Positions 37,206 to 49,885 of a stretch of 64,000 bases of DNA are shown here, piece after piece; within the stretch, counting starts at the first letter, position 1, and the number at the start of each line of letters is the position of its first letter. The DNA lies in the NCBI GenBank assembly GCA_022818135.1, contig JAFMSR010000013.1, positions 23,644,207 through 23,708,206 of the forward strand. The letters run 5' to 3'. Source of the DNA: Saxidomus purpurata. Taxonomy: Eukaryota; Mollusca; Bivalvia; Venerida; Veneridae. The notes beneath the pieces are model-generated. The model had not been told where the DNA came from, ran no database searches, and saw only the letters and a program-made list of their open reading frames with translations. Both the position numbers and the translations under genes were made by a program.

Positions 37206-38069
37206 AAGGAACTAGAGGTTTTGCCGTTTTGTCATAGTAACCTTTCTCCCTCTGTTTGTTTATAGTAAATTTCTCCTGAATGACCTTGTGAGATACTGGG
37301 CGGGGATATAGATTAGATTTGGCGACTGGCAATACAGATCGTAATTGCCTGCTCATTAACATTTCTGAAGGTGAGTAACCGATATCAAGTGGGGTTACAC
37401 GATACTCTAGAATACCAATCAAGGGATCGGAATTCGTTTCCTTGGCCTTTATGAAAATACGTTTGCATATTTTCACGTATGCTTCTGCAAAGCCGTTACC
37501 AGGGCTGTGATAAGGACTGGATGTTTTGTGGTGAAAATCCCAAATATTTGCAAACTTGGCAAACTCGTCGGATGCGTAGCACGGTCCATTGTCAGACACT
37601 ACAACTTCCGGTATGCCAAATCGTGCAAATATTCCCTTTAATCTACTTATTACGTAAAGCTTTTACAGTTGGGAAGTTCCTTTACCTCAAAGTAATGACT
37701 GTAATAGTCGGCAACTATCAAGAAGTCTTTGCCATTTAAAGAAAATAAATCAGTCCCCACTACTTGCCATGGGTATTCTGGGACTTCAGTGTAGGATAGT
37801 GTTTCCTTCTGGTTCGAATGCCTGTGTTTAAGACAAACCGAACAATTCAATACCAAGTCTCTGATTTCCTGTGAAATCCTTGGCCAGAACATTACATCGC
37901 TTGCCCTATTCAAAAGTTTTCTGGACTCCCTATGCCCTGTGTGACACTTAGCCAACAATTCTGACCTTAGTGCTTTGGGAATGACAATTTTGTGACCTTT
38001 CATAATTAACCCATTGATCACAGTGAGCTCATCCCTGTAATTCCAGAAATCAAGTAAATCGATTTGCAC
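37165..38069 (-). pseudogene. Gypsy integrase zinc-binding and catalytic core, broken
   Basis: Two open pieces cover this domain. The upstream piece (37650-38069) has an HTGH...CSVC zinc-binding pattern and the first catalytic Asp in VGTDLF. The downstream piece (37165-37599) has the second Asp in SDNGP and the catalytic Glu in GFAEAYVK. Frame is lost between 37600 and 37660, where a stop is visible and a stretch appears to be missing. The DDE residues are therefore all present in sequence, but not in one frame. Confidence 0.85.
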
Positions 38070-38480
38070 TGATTTCTCTCAGAAGGCCACCCCTCGAAAA
38101 TAACCTGTTTGAGAATAGACAGCTGATCATCCCTATCAGTGTGACTTTTGATTTCTTGCAACTTCCGGTCGCTTACGGGTAAGTTGGACATAACCATGTT
38201 AACCTGTACCTCAAGTGTCTCTGACAGCAATGGGTATGTGTCACCGACAGATCTTCTGGATAATGTGTCGGGAACGGGAATCTCTTTGCCGGGTGTAAAA
38301 GTAACCTCAATATCATACTGCTGCATTTGCATCAACATTCTCTGAGCCTGGCCGGCGCGGCACATAATGGCTTCTTAAAAATGCTTATCAATGGTAAGTG
38401 ATCTGTGACGACCTTGACTTTTCTACCATACACCCAGTGGTGGTACCTTTTATTCCGAACATGATCCCTAAACACTCAAG
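38018..38480 (-). pseudogene. Gypsy RNase H to integrase connection
   Basis: An open piece at 38018-38365 contains [18 protein letters not shown]. This is the typical end of the gypsy RNase H/connection region, where the pattern P-D-x-LSR is conserved. Its frame differs from that of the RNase H piece to the right, so a frameshift lies near 38370-38470. Confidence 0.75.
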
Positions 38481-38828
38481 TTCGATCTGAGCGTAATTCT
38501 TTTCACTAGGCGTAAGTGATTTAGAAGCATAGGCAATAGGTCTACCTTCTTGAAGGAGTGTGGCTCCTAGACCGGACCTAGAACTGTCAGTCTGTAGAAC
38601 CAAGGGCTTTGCTGGGTCATAAAATGCAAGTACAGGTTCTTGCGTTATGATTCTTTTCACCAGTTCATACGCCTCAATTTGTGGTTTACCCCAGTAAAAT
38701 TCCACGTCCTTGGCAAGTAATTCGCGCAAGGGCGATGTGACCTGAGCTAATTTAGGCGCGAATCTGGAAAGATATGTAACCATACCAAGTACTGTTTCCA
38801 GCTGTGACCTGTTTTCCGGACTAGGCAT
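38388..38828 (-). pseudogene. Gypsy reverse transcriptase thumb and RNase H
   Basis: An open piece of 146 codons begins with the RT thumb region ([13 protein letters not shown]) and continues into RNase H. It shows the first Asp in [11 protein letters not shown], the phrase [10 protein letters not shown], and the Glu in QIELECLGI. After this the frame breaks and a nonsense extension follows. Confidence 0.85.
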
Positions 38829-39620
38829 GTCCCGAATTGCTGATATTTTTGCGGGATCTGGGCTAAGGCCTTGTTCTGATATGACGTGACCGAAATAGCT
38901 TTCTGTGATAGGCTAACTTCGAGTTTCTCCGCATTAAGGCGTATACCTTTTTCAAGTGACCTTTTCAGAACTGCTATCAAATTAGCATCATGTTCTGCCC
39001 TAGTTTTCCCATAGACCAAAATGTCGTCTACAATTGCAACAACCCCTTCGAGACCCTCGTATATTTCGTCCACTTTCTTTTGGAACAAATCCATGGCTGA
39101 CGAAATACCCATAGGTAACCTCAAGTACCTGTAGCGGCCAAATATGGTATTGAATGTTGTCAGCATGGAAGATTTTTCCGTGAGATGAATGGCCCAGTAA
39201 CCTGATCGGGCGTCTAGTTTCGTGAAAAACTTGGCACCGTTTAGCTGCGGAAGTATGTCATCTAGGGTTCTTACTGGGTAATACGGACGTTGAATATTTT
39301 TATTCAGGTCATGCGGATCAAGGCAAATTCTAAATCACCTGACTTTTTCTCTACTGTGACCATTGAATTGACCCATTCTGTTGGTTCGCTTACTTTAGCT
39401 ATAACCCCTAATTTTTCCATTCTGTCGAGCCTTTTACACTTATCACGGAGTGCTACCGGTATCCTACGGGGCGGGTGCACGATGGGCTCAGCATCGTGTT
39501 TGAGAAATATGGAACATTTACCCGGAATAGAGCCAATGCCCTGAATACTTGGGAAAATTCCTGTAACACCAAGTTTTTGGTCAGCGGGGTCTGCGTGGCA
39601 TTTGAATTTATCTCATGCGT
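38747..39620 (-). pseudogene. Gypsy reverse transcriptase, frameshifted
   Basis: Core RT motifs are visible: LDARSGYW (about 39205), RLPMGISSA, and the active-site phrase VAIVDDILVYG (about 39015-39045). Frame changes occur near 39510, near 39330 and near 38905, so no intact enzyme can be read. The IVDD form of the active site is common in this gypsy group and is not itself a defect. Confidence 0.88.
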
Positions 39621-39689
39621 TAGCTTTAATAGGCCAAATTCAATACATGACTGTAGCCCGAGCAGAGGCGGCGATTCAGTTTCCACGAC

Positions 39690-39925
39690 GTGAAATATTA
39701 CAGGCCTAGTTTGTGCCGTAGGTGTGTGAGTACATTCTAGCGTTATCGTACCTAAGAGCGCTAATGGATTATTTTGTAACCCGACAGCCTGGTTTTAGAT
39801 GGAGAGGTGCAGTCTGAACCCCTACTTGTCTAAAGCAAAAAGAGGTAAAACATTTACCTGTGCGCCTGTGTCAATTTTACAATTAATTACTTTTCGACGT
39901 GGTCCCACCTCAATATTAGCAAAGC
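39690..39925 (-). pseudogene. Gypsy aspartic protease, broken
   Basis: The catalytic phrase KIDTGAQVNVLPL is read on the minus strand, with the DTGA codons at 39861-39872. An in-frame stop follows at 39822-39824. Protease-like sequence continues in another frame further left and runs towards the RT linker. Confidence 0.75.
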
Positions 39926-40064
39926 CTGGCTTCTGTCACAATTAACACTATTTATGACACTATCTATGTATAAACCGAATTTTCTGGTGAATCATCCGTA
40001 AGTCCGCTTTAATAATGTTTACTCTTTTACTTCTGCATACTTTAGCGTAATGGTTCCATTTTCT

Positions 40065-40608
40065 TCATTTCAAGCACTGTACGCCATGAGCCGGGCATTG
40101 TCCTTTGTTATGTAATTGACCGCAGTTACCGCATTTAGTATTACTATTTGCACCAGGTGTTTTAATGTCCTTATGGTTGTACGTTCCCTTGTATTGTTTA
40201 GATATCTGTCCCGTTTGCTTAACAGCACTATGTCTGAATCCTTTTCTCGAGTTTCTTTGCGGTTTTTGCACGTAACTCACTGTGGAGCTCGAACCCTCGG
40301 CTGAAGGTTGTTGCATCGTCTTCATTTGTTCTTGTGCGTATTCAGTTGTTTGGCATATATCTACCGCCTTCGCGAGTGTCAACTTTTCGCCAATTGTTAA
40401 CAGCTTTTCACGTATTTTAAGAGATTTTATGCCAAAAACTATCCTATCTCTTATCATATCGTCCTTGTATGAATCATCAAAAGAGCAGTCGTTTGCAAGT
40501 ACTTTAAGCTTTGTAAGGAATTGTTCTACTGAGTTTTCTCCTTGTACCTCGTTATTGAATTTAGAGTCATCGACTGCCTTCGTCCTTTCTAGAAAAGTTT
40601 CAATTGCT
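40065..40608 (-). pseudogene. Gypsy gag C-terminal part with nucleocapsid zinc knuckle
   Basis: A gag-type helical segment (SVEQFLTKLKVLANDC and following) can be read from about 40607. It leads through a basic, low-complexity stretch to CGNCGQLHNKGQC, a CX2CX3HX4C knuckle followed by PAHGVQC as in metazoan gypsy elements. The frame is closed upstream by a stop at 40608-40610, and the second knuckle is lost at the left end. The N-terminal half of gag was not found. Confidence 0.8.
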
Positions 40609-43600
40609 CATAACGATGCTGAACTAATAAAGTATTGCATCTATTGAATAAGTGGATAGGACAGAATAATATGATAGAAGTTTTCGAAAACGATAATTTG
40701 CCAGTACAATCTTCACTTGTTGTAGACAAATTATGCTTTGTATATTATTATAATCAAGAATTCTAATCCCTAAACATGTATACACAGTTTGATATATCTA
40801 AATCTAGCCCCGAGGTTACGATCATCTGACAACTTAATTTACTTCCAATCATTTAGTATCTTTATAACTACATCATAGGTCATAAACTGCTCTCGTCGTG
40901 ATGGTTGTGTATTTATCTCTCCAGAGATCTCGCTTTCTTGATTTATTTCTTACCAGGGAATGTTGCTTTAGAGTTGTCTGTTTCAGACATACTTTATCAA
41001 TTAATGATTTAATGACGTTCTAAGTATGTAAGCGAGTTTAATTCAAGGCATTTTTTTATATGGAAATGACTTAAGGTTTGAATATGATTACGTCAATATA
41101 TGTCTTGTTTTAATTAACCTACTCCTGCATTTGCTACTTAAACGAAAACTACCATTCAAAGAGGTACAATTGGTCTAATCAAACATATTGTCTAAGGTTG
41201 ACGGACTTGTTCAATTTAATTTAGCTGATTAACAGAGTTGATAGGTAAAAGAATTACACTTTCAATGACAATGGTTGTCCTGAATATGTTACAGTAAGGG
41301 AACAAATCCTGGGAAATATATGAAATGTTGATATCGAGAGTTTGATCCAGTTGTAAATGAAATGGTATCATTGGCAGTAATATCACTAAACAATACATGC
41401 CGTACTCAAATTCCGGTAAGACACATAAAGCTAGCCTCTGTTTAGACAACGGAAACATGTTAATCTTTAAAGTACAATGTAACAGACAGGCCCGATAATA
41501 AAATAGTTCATAATAAATAAGACAAATCCGCAGATAAGCCCTCTCTGACTAAGTATACGTAGAACATGTATCATTACTGATGATGTGTTTATGCGAGAAC
41601 ATTAATGCCCTGTGATTTAATCTTGAAAGCTTTGATAAAAATATCAGAAAATATAATATCGGGGGTTTTTTTTTGGTTTTTTTTTTACAATAGATGAAAA
41701 GATGCAGAACAATACATAGGTTTAATATTTGTATATACATGTGTATATACTTGTGACAACATAAATAAGTGATATTTATCAAGATCAAGTAAAAGAGTAG
41801 TGAAATAGTAAACAAAATAATTATACAGTGATGATACTGATTAAAAGGATAGCATGAAGACATTGGTGGAAAGAAAAGCAGAAACATATTACCCTGATAG
41901 CCTTAGAGTTATTTTACCATTGTGTTTAAAGTAGCATTTGTAGCATATATAGGGATGAATCGATTCATAAATACACATTGTTACATAATTGTGATGACAA
42001 ATGTGTGTAGTGTTTATGAAATAAGTAGTTACTTCACACGTCTGTCCTCTTCTGGAATAGAAATTCAGTCATCAGCGTTTAATAAACGAGCATTTTGTAC
42101 CTGCTTGATTAAGCAATTAAGTGCACCTTTTTCCCTTTTTGTGTTTTCTTTTCATATGATTAGTTCAACTGTTTTTAATTTAATACTTTTATTGTAGGCT
42201 TTATTATTCTTCAGAAATTGGGGGAATACAGAACATATACATGTATATATATATTCTATATATAAAACTTGCTATTTTTAATTGCGTTTTCATTCTTGTT
42301 AATTGGCAAAATTAATCCTGAGTCTAAATTTGATTAGTATCATTGTCGTGTTATTGACTTCATCAGCCCCATGTTACTTCTGGGTGAAACCTAATAATCC
42401 TACAAAACCTTAAGGTTCGGAAAGTTAATTTTACTGACTTCAAGTCGTTCAATAAATCATGCCTGCGTAGCGCGCTATGCTTTATCGCATCAATTTGGTT
42501 CATTTATTTTCCCCGCGCTCTAGCGGAGCGGCAGGGTGATAATATGCTTTCGCTGTCATTCTGTCCGTCCGGTTGCATGCCTGTTCTAGTCATCAAAGCC
42601 TCCAACACTGTGAACTAGACAATGTGCCATGATATTCTTATACATGTTACATCAACCCACACACGTTTTTGCTTTGACTTCATGGCAGTGACTTCATGGC
42701 AACTTTTAAAATTAAAATCTGGTCCCTATTTTATACGCTGTGTGAGTTTGGGCACGGTCATGTCCATTCCTACACAATGCAATGTTTATGCAATACTGCC
42801 TATAAAAGGAAAACATTTTAACACTCGAAATTGTCATGCAGGACACCTCCTATTGGGGGGGGTAGGTCAAAGGTCAGTCAAAATGAAGTTATTTCCATGT
42901 GCGGTTACACGTAGTAGAGTGTGGCGGTTTTGCTTGTAATTTGTTGTGTGAAATTATGATATACTTAGACTTAAATGTGTTTTGTGATTCAAAGTACCAC
43001 ATGCACGTAACCTAGTATAAACAAAAGTGTTAATGTCTAAAGAAACAAAACTGCTGAATGTGACTTATACGAAACACTTAATGCTGGCGACGAAATACAA
43101 TATTTCATTAAAGTATTTCAGATTTGTACTTCTAACAAAATAAACGACTTTCAGACGCTGTGTTCTTAACATCTTATTTAAATGTAATTTTGGTATCGAT
43201 CCAATCATGAACAGGCAACGCGAGATAATAGTGTTCACGTTTTCTGCAATCACTTATTCTGACATGAAAGCGATACTAGACAGTGTGCAATATAATGACA
43301 CATCACTGCATAATATGTAGTATTTGTCCACATTTAGCTAGAAATCCGTCTTAAATCTAGAACATCAGGTCTAAGCTAAGTTAAAATGGGCTGATTTCAC
43401 CAAAATGCATTGTAAAGATTGACAGTTTAAGAATAATCTGTTGAATAGATATTTCTTTAATTAATAGGACAAAGTGGTATCTATATCTGCTGTAAATGAT
43501 GTCATAGTACTTAAAGAGAAGGATTATCATACAGTGTTTTCTTAATAATAAATTCTTTAATGTACTGATATTGTCAGATAAAGGACCATTCTAAAGTGTA

Positions 43601-46365
43601 AGTATTTATTTATCTCTAAAGATAAAGAATGCAAAACTATGTGAACATGTGTTACATGTTGCTGAGTCGAATGAACACTGACTTGGTAAGAACTCTGTCA
43701 TGCAATACTACTATTGACTCTCTGATTCCGTCAATGTTTTTTTATCAACAGAAACGTTACCCAAATCACATAGTAATAGTACATATGTTACTATAAATAG
43801 TAACACTTTTGTATAGAGAAAAAATGTTTTATTCGTCCTCCCGATGTATCATCAGCTTTTGGTCTGCAGCAGGGCTATTGACCGTAGGAAAAGTGCACTG
43901 CAAACGTGACGTAATTTAACGGAAAAAACATGGCTGGCGCTGAATGTAACGTCATACATTAGAGTCTCTAGCTAACAGAATAATTGATTTAAATGATATA
44001 ATAGTCATAAAGCACGTTGTGAATCGCCATGTTACCGAAGAATAAGGTCACAACTTCATAGAAAGTAAGCTATAAATCTACAATGATGAAAACAAAGAAC
44101 GACGTTAAAAAGATATTGTTGAATAAGAATGATAATTATATTGTTTAAATTCCGTCTTCCAAGGTATATGTTTTTGCTTTGTGTAGTGCCAGGGCCCTGT
44201 TCCGCCATAAATTATTCTATAAATAATCAAAAGTATAGATCCAACAGAAAAACTAGGAAACATTAAAACACAAATTAAAACGCTATGTTAAAACCACAAC
44301 ATGTTTATTGCATTGCAAGATCTCACTAATACAGATTACCTGTACTTACCATATGGTTACAGGCTTAGGGAAAAGCACATTTCAGATAAAATACAAACAA
44401 ACATGTTTTTTCAGTAAAGTAACTTTCTAGCACCGTCGGGCTTTATATATGATATTTTTAATATAATTTTCTTTCAAGGCAAACCACACACATACTTGTT
44501 TGATCAGCACTGTTTATACAGAGGTACTGCTTCTTAATCTATATCCATGATCAACACATATAAGCTTCTTCAAAGTAACAGTATTTCAATATTGCATACA
44601 CATATTACAGATTCGTTGGTGTGAATTCATAAAGTCAATTTATTGATATTAGTGAAAGTTATTGTAGTCCAAGAAAAATAAAGAGCATTCTAAACATAGT
44701 TTTACATTTTGCTTTCTATCATACATGTATCTGAGATGTATATTGCAAGTTGCGAAACATGAAAACAAGGGTTGAAAGCAAATGGCTGTTTAACGATTCT
44801 TTCTTTAGAATCAAATACTCATTATTTACTTTGAGTGACACTTTCAATGTAAATAATGATTATTTTATTCTAACATTTCAAGATGTATTAAAAACTTCGA
44901 AAACACTGACCTAGTTTAGGTGAAAACTTAACACTTGCTAATCAAGAAAAAAACACATTTTGACTTAAAATCAATTGGAAAAACTTATGATTTCATGTAA
45001 CCCTAGAACAAGTTGTTTCACTGATATTAAGCCACACGCTTTCATGGAGATATTTGGTACTTTCTCCAAAACAACTGCAGTATAGTGTCAGCATTGTTGT
45101 TCACCTACCGCCAAGGTAAAGTCGAACACTGGTTGTGCCCACAAAAGCTCTAATTGAGCTAGCGACCCTTTTTTAACTACATGCCTACTATTTATGCCTG
45201 TCTTTCGCAAAGAATTCAAGACCTATATGTTTAAAACTAACATAAAAGGCTCTTATAATATTCCTCTTGCAGAATATACTACCTTTTACTTATGTGTAGT
45301 AAATACTTCATTATATTAACTTCGCATAGTTGAATATTATTCATCCGAGCATTTTGCAAAAAGAGTAGTGAGATGAGAAACCTTACTAAATCATATGTTA
45401 AAACAAATAGGCTGAAAAACATGCAAAGTTTCTTAAGTGAATGGATAATAGTTATGACCCTAAACGGCATTCTAACTCAGCATGAAGAAATATGATTGTC
45501 ATGGCAATAAGATGGAAAAACTGAATATTTTCGTGTAACATGTGTGAAGATCTTGGGCTGATATATTTAGCATGTAGCATGCATGTAGCATGCATCAAGT
45601 GGTACACTATATAGATTGTCAAAATCATGTCCCTGCTGGTCAAAATAAATCCCGCAATGGGCATGTGTTTTACATAGAGTTACATATGAGAAACTTGAAA
45701 CTACTCTCAGAAAAGTTGGTTGAAATTCAAAATGTTTTTGAGCTTCGTTAATTTGTCAAATATAAGTCAATGTTACCGGTATGTCATATTTCTTGGACAT
45801 GTACAGTAGGAATAATTGTTACATTTTAAAAATGTCATAAATACGATTTTAATGTATCTCTTTTTTAAGATTTGCACAGGAAATTTCATTTCTGTACGTA
45901 GCAAATAGTATTGATATACACGAGGAAAGTGTGACATTTCAAATTGTGATATACTGAATCATATAGATTTCTACATGTGGTTACTATTTGGAGTTCATAT
46001 ATGTAGTAATGTTATCACAAGGGCCAAAAGCCTGTGTGATAACTTCAAAGTATCTGAACTGATCGTGGTATATAATCTGGTAAATCACTGAAAAGTAAAA
46101 TCGATTTCCTTTCTAACAATAATTTTCGAAAGGGTGCAACTGAGTTGGAACTATTTACTGCGCTTACATGAAGTCGCTTCCCGTGATATGCGTAATAAGT
46201 GATTGTTTTATTTTTACTCTTCATTAAATTAGGGTTTGTCTTATTTTTTTGTTGTTGTGGTGATATTGCAGACAGCGCTGGAAGTAAAGTACAATTTACC
46301 TCGATTTGTATACATCAAACACATACGCACCTGTTAATATTACGTAAAAATACGTGTTAGTGAAA
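40609..46365. other. Gene-poor region, left part
   Basis: No gene is recognised. Noted contents are T-rich and AT-rich simple tracts near 41663-41690 and 42235-42270. A moderately GC-richer stretch at about 42470-42620 resembles a dispersed repeat. An 11-bp perfect inverted repeat (TCATTATTTAC and its complement) lies at 44819-44859. Open frames up to 112 codons are hydrophobic or low-complexity and unsupported. Confidence 0.5.
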
Positions 46366-46371
46366 TTCCAA

Positions 46372-46400
46372 AGCCCCCCCCCCTAAAAAAAAAAAAAAAA
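46372..46400 (+). repeat. C-run followed by A-run
   Basis: About eleven C and about seventeen A residues lie in near succession. Adjacent homopolymers of this kind are prone to length variation and assembly error. Confidence 0.85.
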
Positions 46401-47085
46401 TCTGAACGACTAGCGTGATATATTTGTATGAGAATAAAAATCATGTGACTAATTGTAAGGCTTTAATTGATACTAGGACAGACCAAAATGATGTAATATT
46501 ATAAATGATGGCTCATATTTTAGAGTTATCTGCATACCGCTTTGTCACACGACAGGTGCTGCCTCAAGTGTTATTTAGCCAGCGTTTATAGTATATCTTC
46601 CACAAAATATTTGACGTATTGAATATTTAGTAACGACACATTTCTCTGCAACAATGCCTGGCGTAGGAACATATAATGTATATGAAGTGTATTGACGTAC
46701 ATATAGATAAAAGGCAGGCGCTTAGTACGATTTACATAATAAAAGGTGCACAGGTACAATGTAACATGTTGACGACAAGACGGGTAATGCATCTCTTAAG
46801 GCCACCAGTCTGAACGATTAGCTTGTAATTTTTTTAAACCTTCGATTTATACAGAAATCCACAGTGCTTTACACAGACAAGTAACCCACAGTAAAATACA
46901 GGGCAGTCTTATTCAGGTTCGGTACTGCAGTTCTTCTAAATTCTTATACGCAACAATAGATTCTTAAGGGCCTGAAAGGTTAAAACCAATATCTCATTAA
47001 ATCATTTCAGATCTGTTGTTTAAGAAATAATAAATGTCTCCCTGTATTTTATTGTTGAGGAAAATATAGCCAGGAGTTTGGATGC

Positions 47086-47101
47086 GGGGGGGGGGGGGGG
47101 G
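47086..47101 (+). repeat. G16 homopolymer
   Basis: A run of sixteen G residues in AT-rich surroundings. It could form a G-quadruplex and is a likely site of sequencing or length uncertainty. Confidence 0.9.
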
Positions 47102-47155
47102 TGGTCCAAAATGTGTTATTATTGAACACAAATAAGCAATTTAATTACGATTCTA

Positions 47156-47256
47156 ATACGAATTGGACACGCTTGTAAAATATCCCGAACTTTATCTAAC
47201 GCGTAGTAGTACATCATTGTAACATTAAAACGCGAAATACGATTGGACACGCTTGT
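47156..47256 (+). repeat. Two 20-bp direct repeats about 80 bp apart
   Basis: The phrase TACGATTGGACACGCTTGT, with one extra A in the first instance, occurs at 47156-47176 and again at 47237-47256. The second instance is followed by CGTTACGTCGTTACGTCA, a small internal duplication. No function can be assigned. Confidence 0.55.
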
Positions 47257-47339
47257 TAGCATACGTTACGTCGTTACGTCATTTATGGCACGTAGTCCTT
47301 GGGAAAACGTATTGTATTTCATCGTAAAATAAAATACAG

Positions 47340-47370
47340 GCTTTTCCCTATATGTTTATATAGGAAAAGC
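47340..47370. repeat. 31-bp hairpin
   Basis: GCTTTTCCCTATAT and ATATAGGAAAAGC form an almost perfect stem around a GTTT loop. It is too short for a typical animal microRNA precursor. It could be a structural element or a mobile-element end. Confidence 0.5.
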
Positions 47371-49816
47371 AGTCGTTTGTATTAGAATCGAAAATCGTAA
47401 GCACCGTGCGGACATTGCGTGCTTAAACTAGTTTAAATCTAGTTTAAACATGTTTGTATCGATCCAGTCATAACGAGCGAAATTTATAGCGTGCAGATAC
47501 AATGATATATATGCATATTCGATGTTTCATAATTAGTAAATGAACAAGATCAATGCATCTATTTCAGTATTTTATTATTTTTCACAGACAATGGATGGAA
47601 CAAAATTGTGTGAAAATAGTTCGTCTCATATCTCAAAGCTTGGCCATACATTATATTATAGCCTGTTATTTTTGGAATGGTTATGAGGTGGTTGAAATAT
47701 TCAAGCTACACATTGTGTTATGAAAGGCATTTATATGACAACAGGCTATGTCATATATTTTTCTTTTAATCAATTTTAAAGTTTTATGCAACTAACACAC
47801 CTAGGTTAAGGGATTACACTTGTCTAATAGCCATGGTTTATTAGAAATTGATGATATCATAAGGTTTTTTATTTGGATGCTTACATTTAATGTAATCTTT
47901 CAGTTTATGGCATTTGATTCAATTTGATCCGGTAACAAATTACGTTTAGACGTCCTGCAATAAAACTTTATGAAGACCCATTATGTATAACAGATGAGAT
48001 TGCATCCTTTATTAGTGGCATAAAGTCTTAGAAACGTCATTGATTTACAGACATGATGTAATTATGTGGCTATATATAGCACAAACTGACCTAACGAGTC
48101 TAATATGTATTTACTACTCAATTTTCAGCTAAAGAGTTATTTTGACTTACATGCTTAAATGAGTTACTTTTTGTCCTTTGTGTTGTCATTTTCTGATTCG
48201 ATATAAGTAAGCCTAGTTCACAGTATTGTCAGAAATACAGAGAAAGTACAAAAATCGATACAAATCGAATTTGCACCACTATTTTCAAAGATAGCTTCCA
48301 TTTCTCAAAGCGCTTGTGTAACTTTGGAATAATGTACATAAATATAACAAGCATTAAAGAGCAAAAGATAGTACGTGTAACAACATTTTATAAAATAAAA
48401 CCTTTTGAAAATATTATTAGGTTATATTAGCTTCGCTAACAAGTTAGCAGAGCTATGAATAAAGCAAGTGGTTGTCAGTCTAAATATACATGATTGTCCA
48501 TTGTTAAAAACTTTCATTCTTGAAATTGCAATATGTAGCAGTATTATAGACGCCTTGCTGAAAATTATTTAACATTACTGTACAAATGACCGCTCAAATC
48601 GTATACTTTTAGTTGGGTAACTTGCCGGTCCGTTGCATCGGATCGGAGGCTTCTAGACTAAATGTACAACATTATTATTGTTGCTATTGATGTTGCTTTT
48701 GCTTCTTCTTTATTCAATAACTTTAAAGATTGTTTATAGTTCCAGCCGACCATGAGATTTATAGCCTGGTGAACTTACCAAGACCCCAGCACGACTCTCA
48801 TGCATACAAATGTACTTGTTCCTAACAAAATTTGAAAATTTTGAGGAGTTTTGATTTATCTGACTGCAATACCAAGCCAGTTTTGGCCAATGATTATGAT
48901 CATTTAGTCGTATTCTGTAAACAGCCAGTAGCCAAAAGAAGGGCTTTTGTTGTTTCTGCTGTTGTTTTTTTAACTAACACTGGTATCATCTTTGTCAGAA
49001 AAATGGTTGTGATTTTAGCTAGCAGTGTCATCACTATCTGTATTTGTTGTTGAGTCATCTATCTAATTAAGCTTGAATGCTTGATGGTGTATGGCGATTT
49101 TTATTCTTTTTTGTTCTGCAGTATCACATCAACTATATTAAATGATATAAAACATTACCTCTTTAAAACATAATCTCGGTTTATAAATTAATGATCTGAC
49201 AATTACTCTTCTGTAGATCCTCCGGCATCAGCCATATCATATACAGTTTCCGATCAAAAAGATAAGACAAAATGAAGAGAATTTTGCATTATTGCATTAA
49301 CCTGCATGTCTAGTTAACAGATAGAATAAAACATGTTCTGTTATCTTGGTTCTGTTTGTGTATAATATATTCTATAAATCCTGTTTTCTTGATATATTTC
49401 TTACAATGAAACGTTGTGTCAGAGTCGTCAATATCAGATTATGATTTTAAGGAAATTTTAGATATGTAAATGATATTCATTTTGGTGCATTTATAGAAAT
49501 GGAGATACATGCAGTCTGCAATATAACTGACGTAAATGTCTCTGATACTCAATCATTCACATTTCAATCAGATTAAAGAGATTCCAGCAAGTTTCATTCA
49601 TTTTATATCTAATAGAAATAAATGCATGTTTTCTTTGTGAATACATATATTATATAATGTATCTCTGACAACCAATTTTTGTTCATATCTACATCTGAAA
49701 TATAATATAGCTATGACGAAGAACCGAGTAACGTCTTAGGGCAAAGGATTAGTATAGGATTGTATATGGCGCCATGGGGTAGTTGTACGTTTTGCCATTG
49801 AGCAAGCTTTTATTGC

Positions 49817-49885
49817 GACGTGGCAGAATGTCCGTTTAGCAACTAAAATGTCCCGAGTTTGAATCCGACCCCGGGCAAGTATGTT
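49817..49885 (+). other. tRNA-Ala-like relic
   Basis: GACGTGGCAGAATG resembles an A box. CCGTTTAGCAACTAAAATG carries AGC at an anticodon-like position, and GAGTTTGAATCC resembles a B box. It shares the TTTAGCAA loop phrase with the tRNA-like segments inside the tandem array, so both may derive from related SINE heads. It cannot fold as a complete tRNA. Confidence 0.3.

Larger units (their letters stand above)
36450..40608 (-). mobile_element. Degraded Ty3/gypsy LTR retrotransposon, 5'-truncated
   Basis: On the minus strand the order is gag/nucleocapsid, protease, reverse transcriptase, RNase H, integrase, spacer, polypurine tract, LTR. This is the Ty3/gypsy order. The reading frame is broken by several frameshifts and stops, so no full polyprotein can be made. 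Gag is missing its N-terminal part, and no 5' LTR or primer-binding site was seen to the right of 40610. Sequence resemblance is to the metazoan gypsy group often annotated as K02A2.6-like. The copy is an inactive fossil, and recombination or truncated integration could explain the lost 5' end. Confidence 0.9.

Noticed and set aside
41549..41887. 112-codon minus-strand hydrophobic frame
   Set aside because: It overlaps T/A homopolymer tracts and reads as low-complexity sequence with no family features.
42622..42939. 105-codon plus-strand frame
   Set aside because: It begins in a stretch resembling a dispersed repeat, and there is no domain or splice support.
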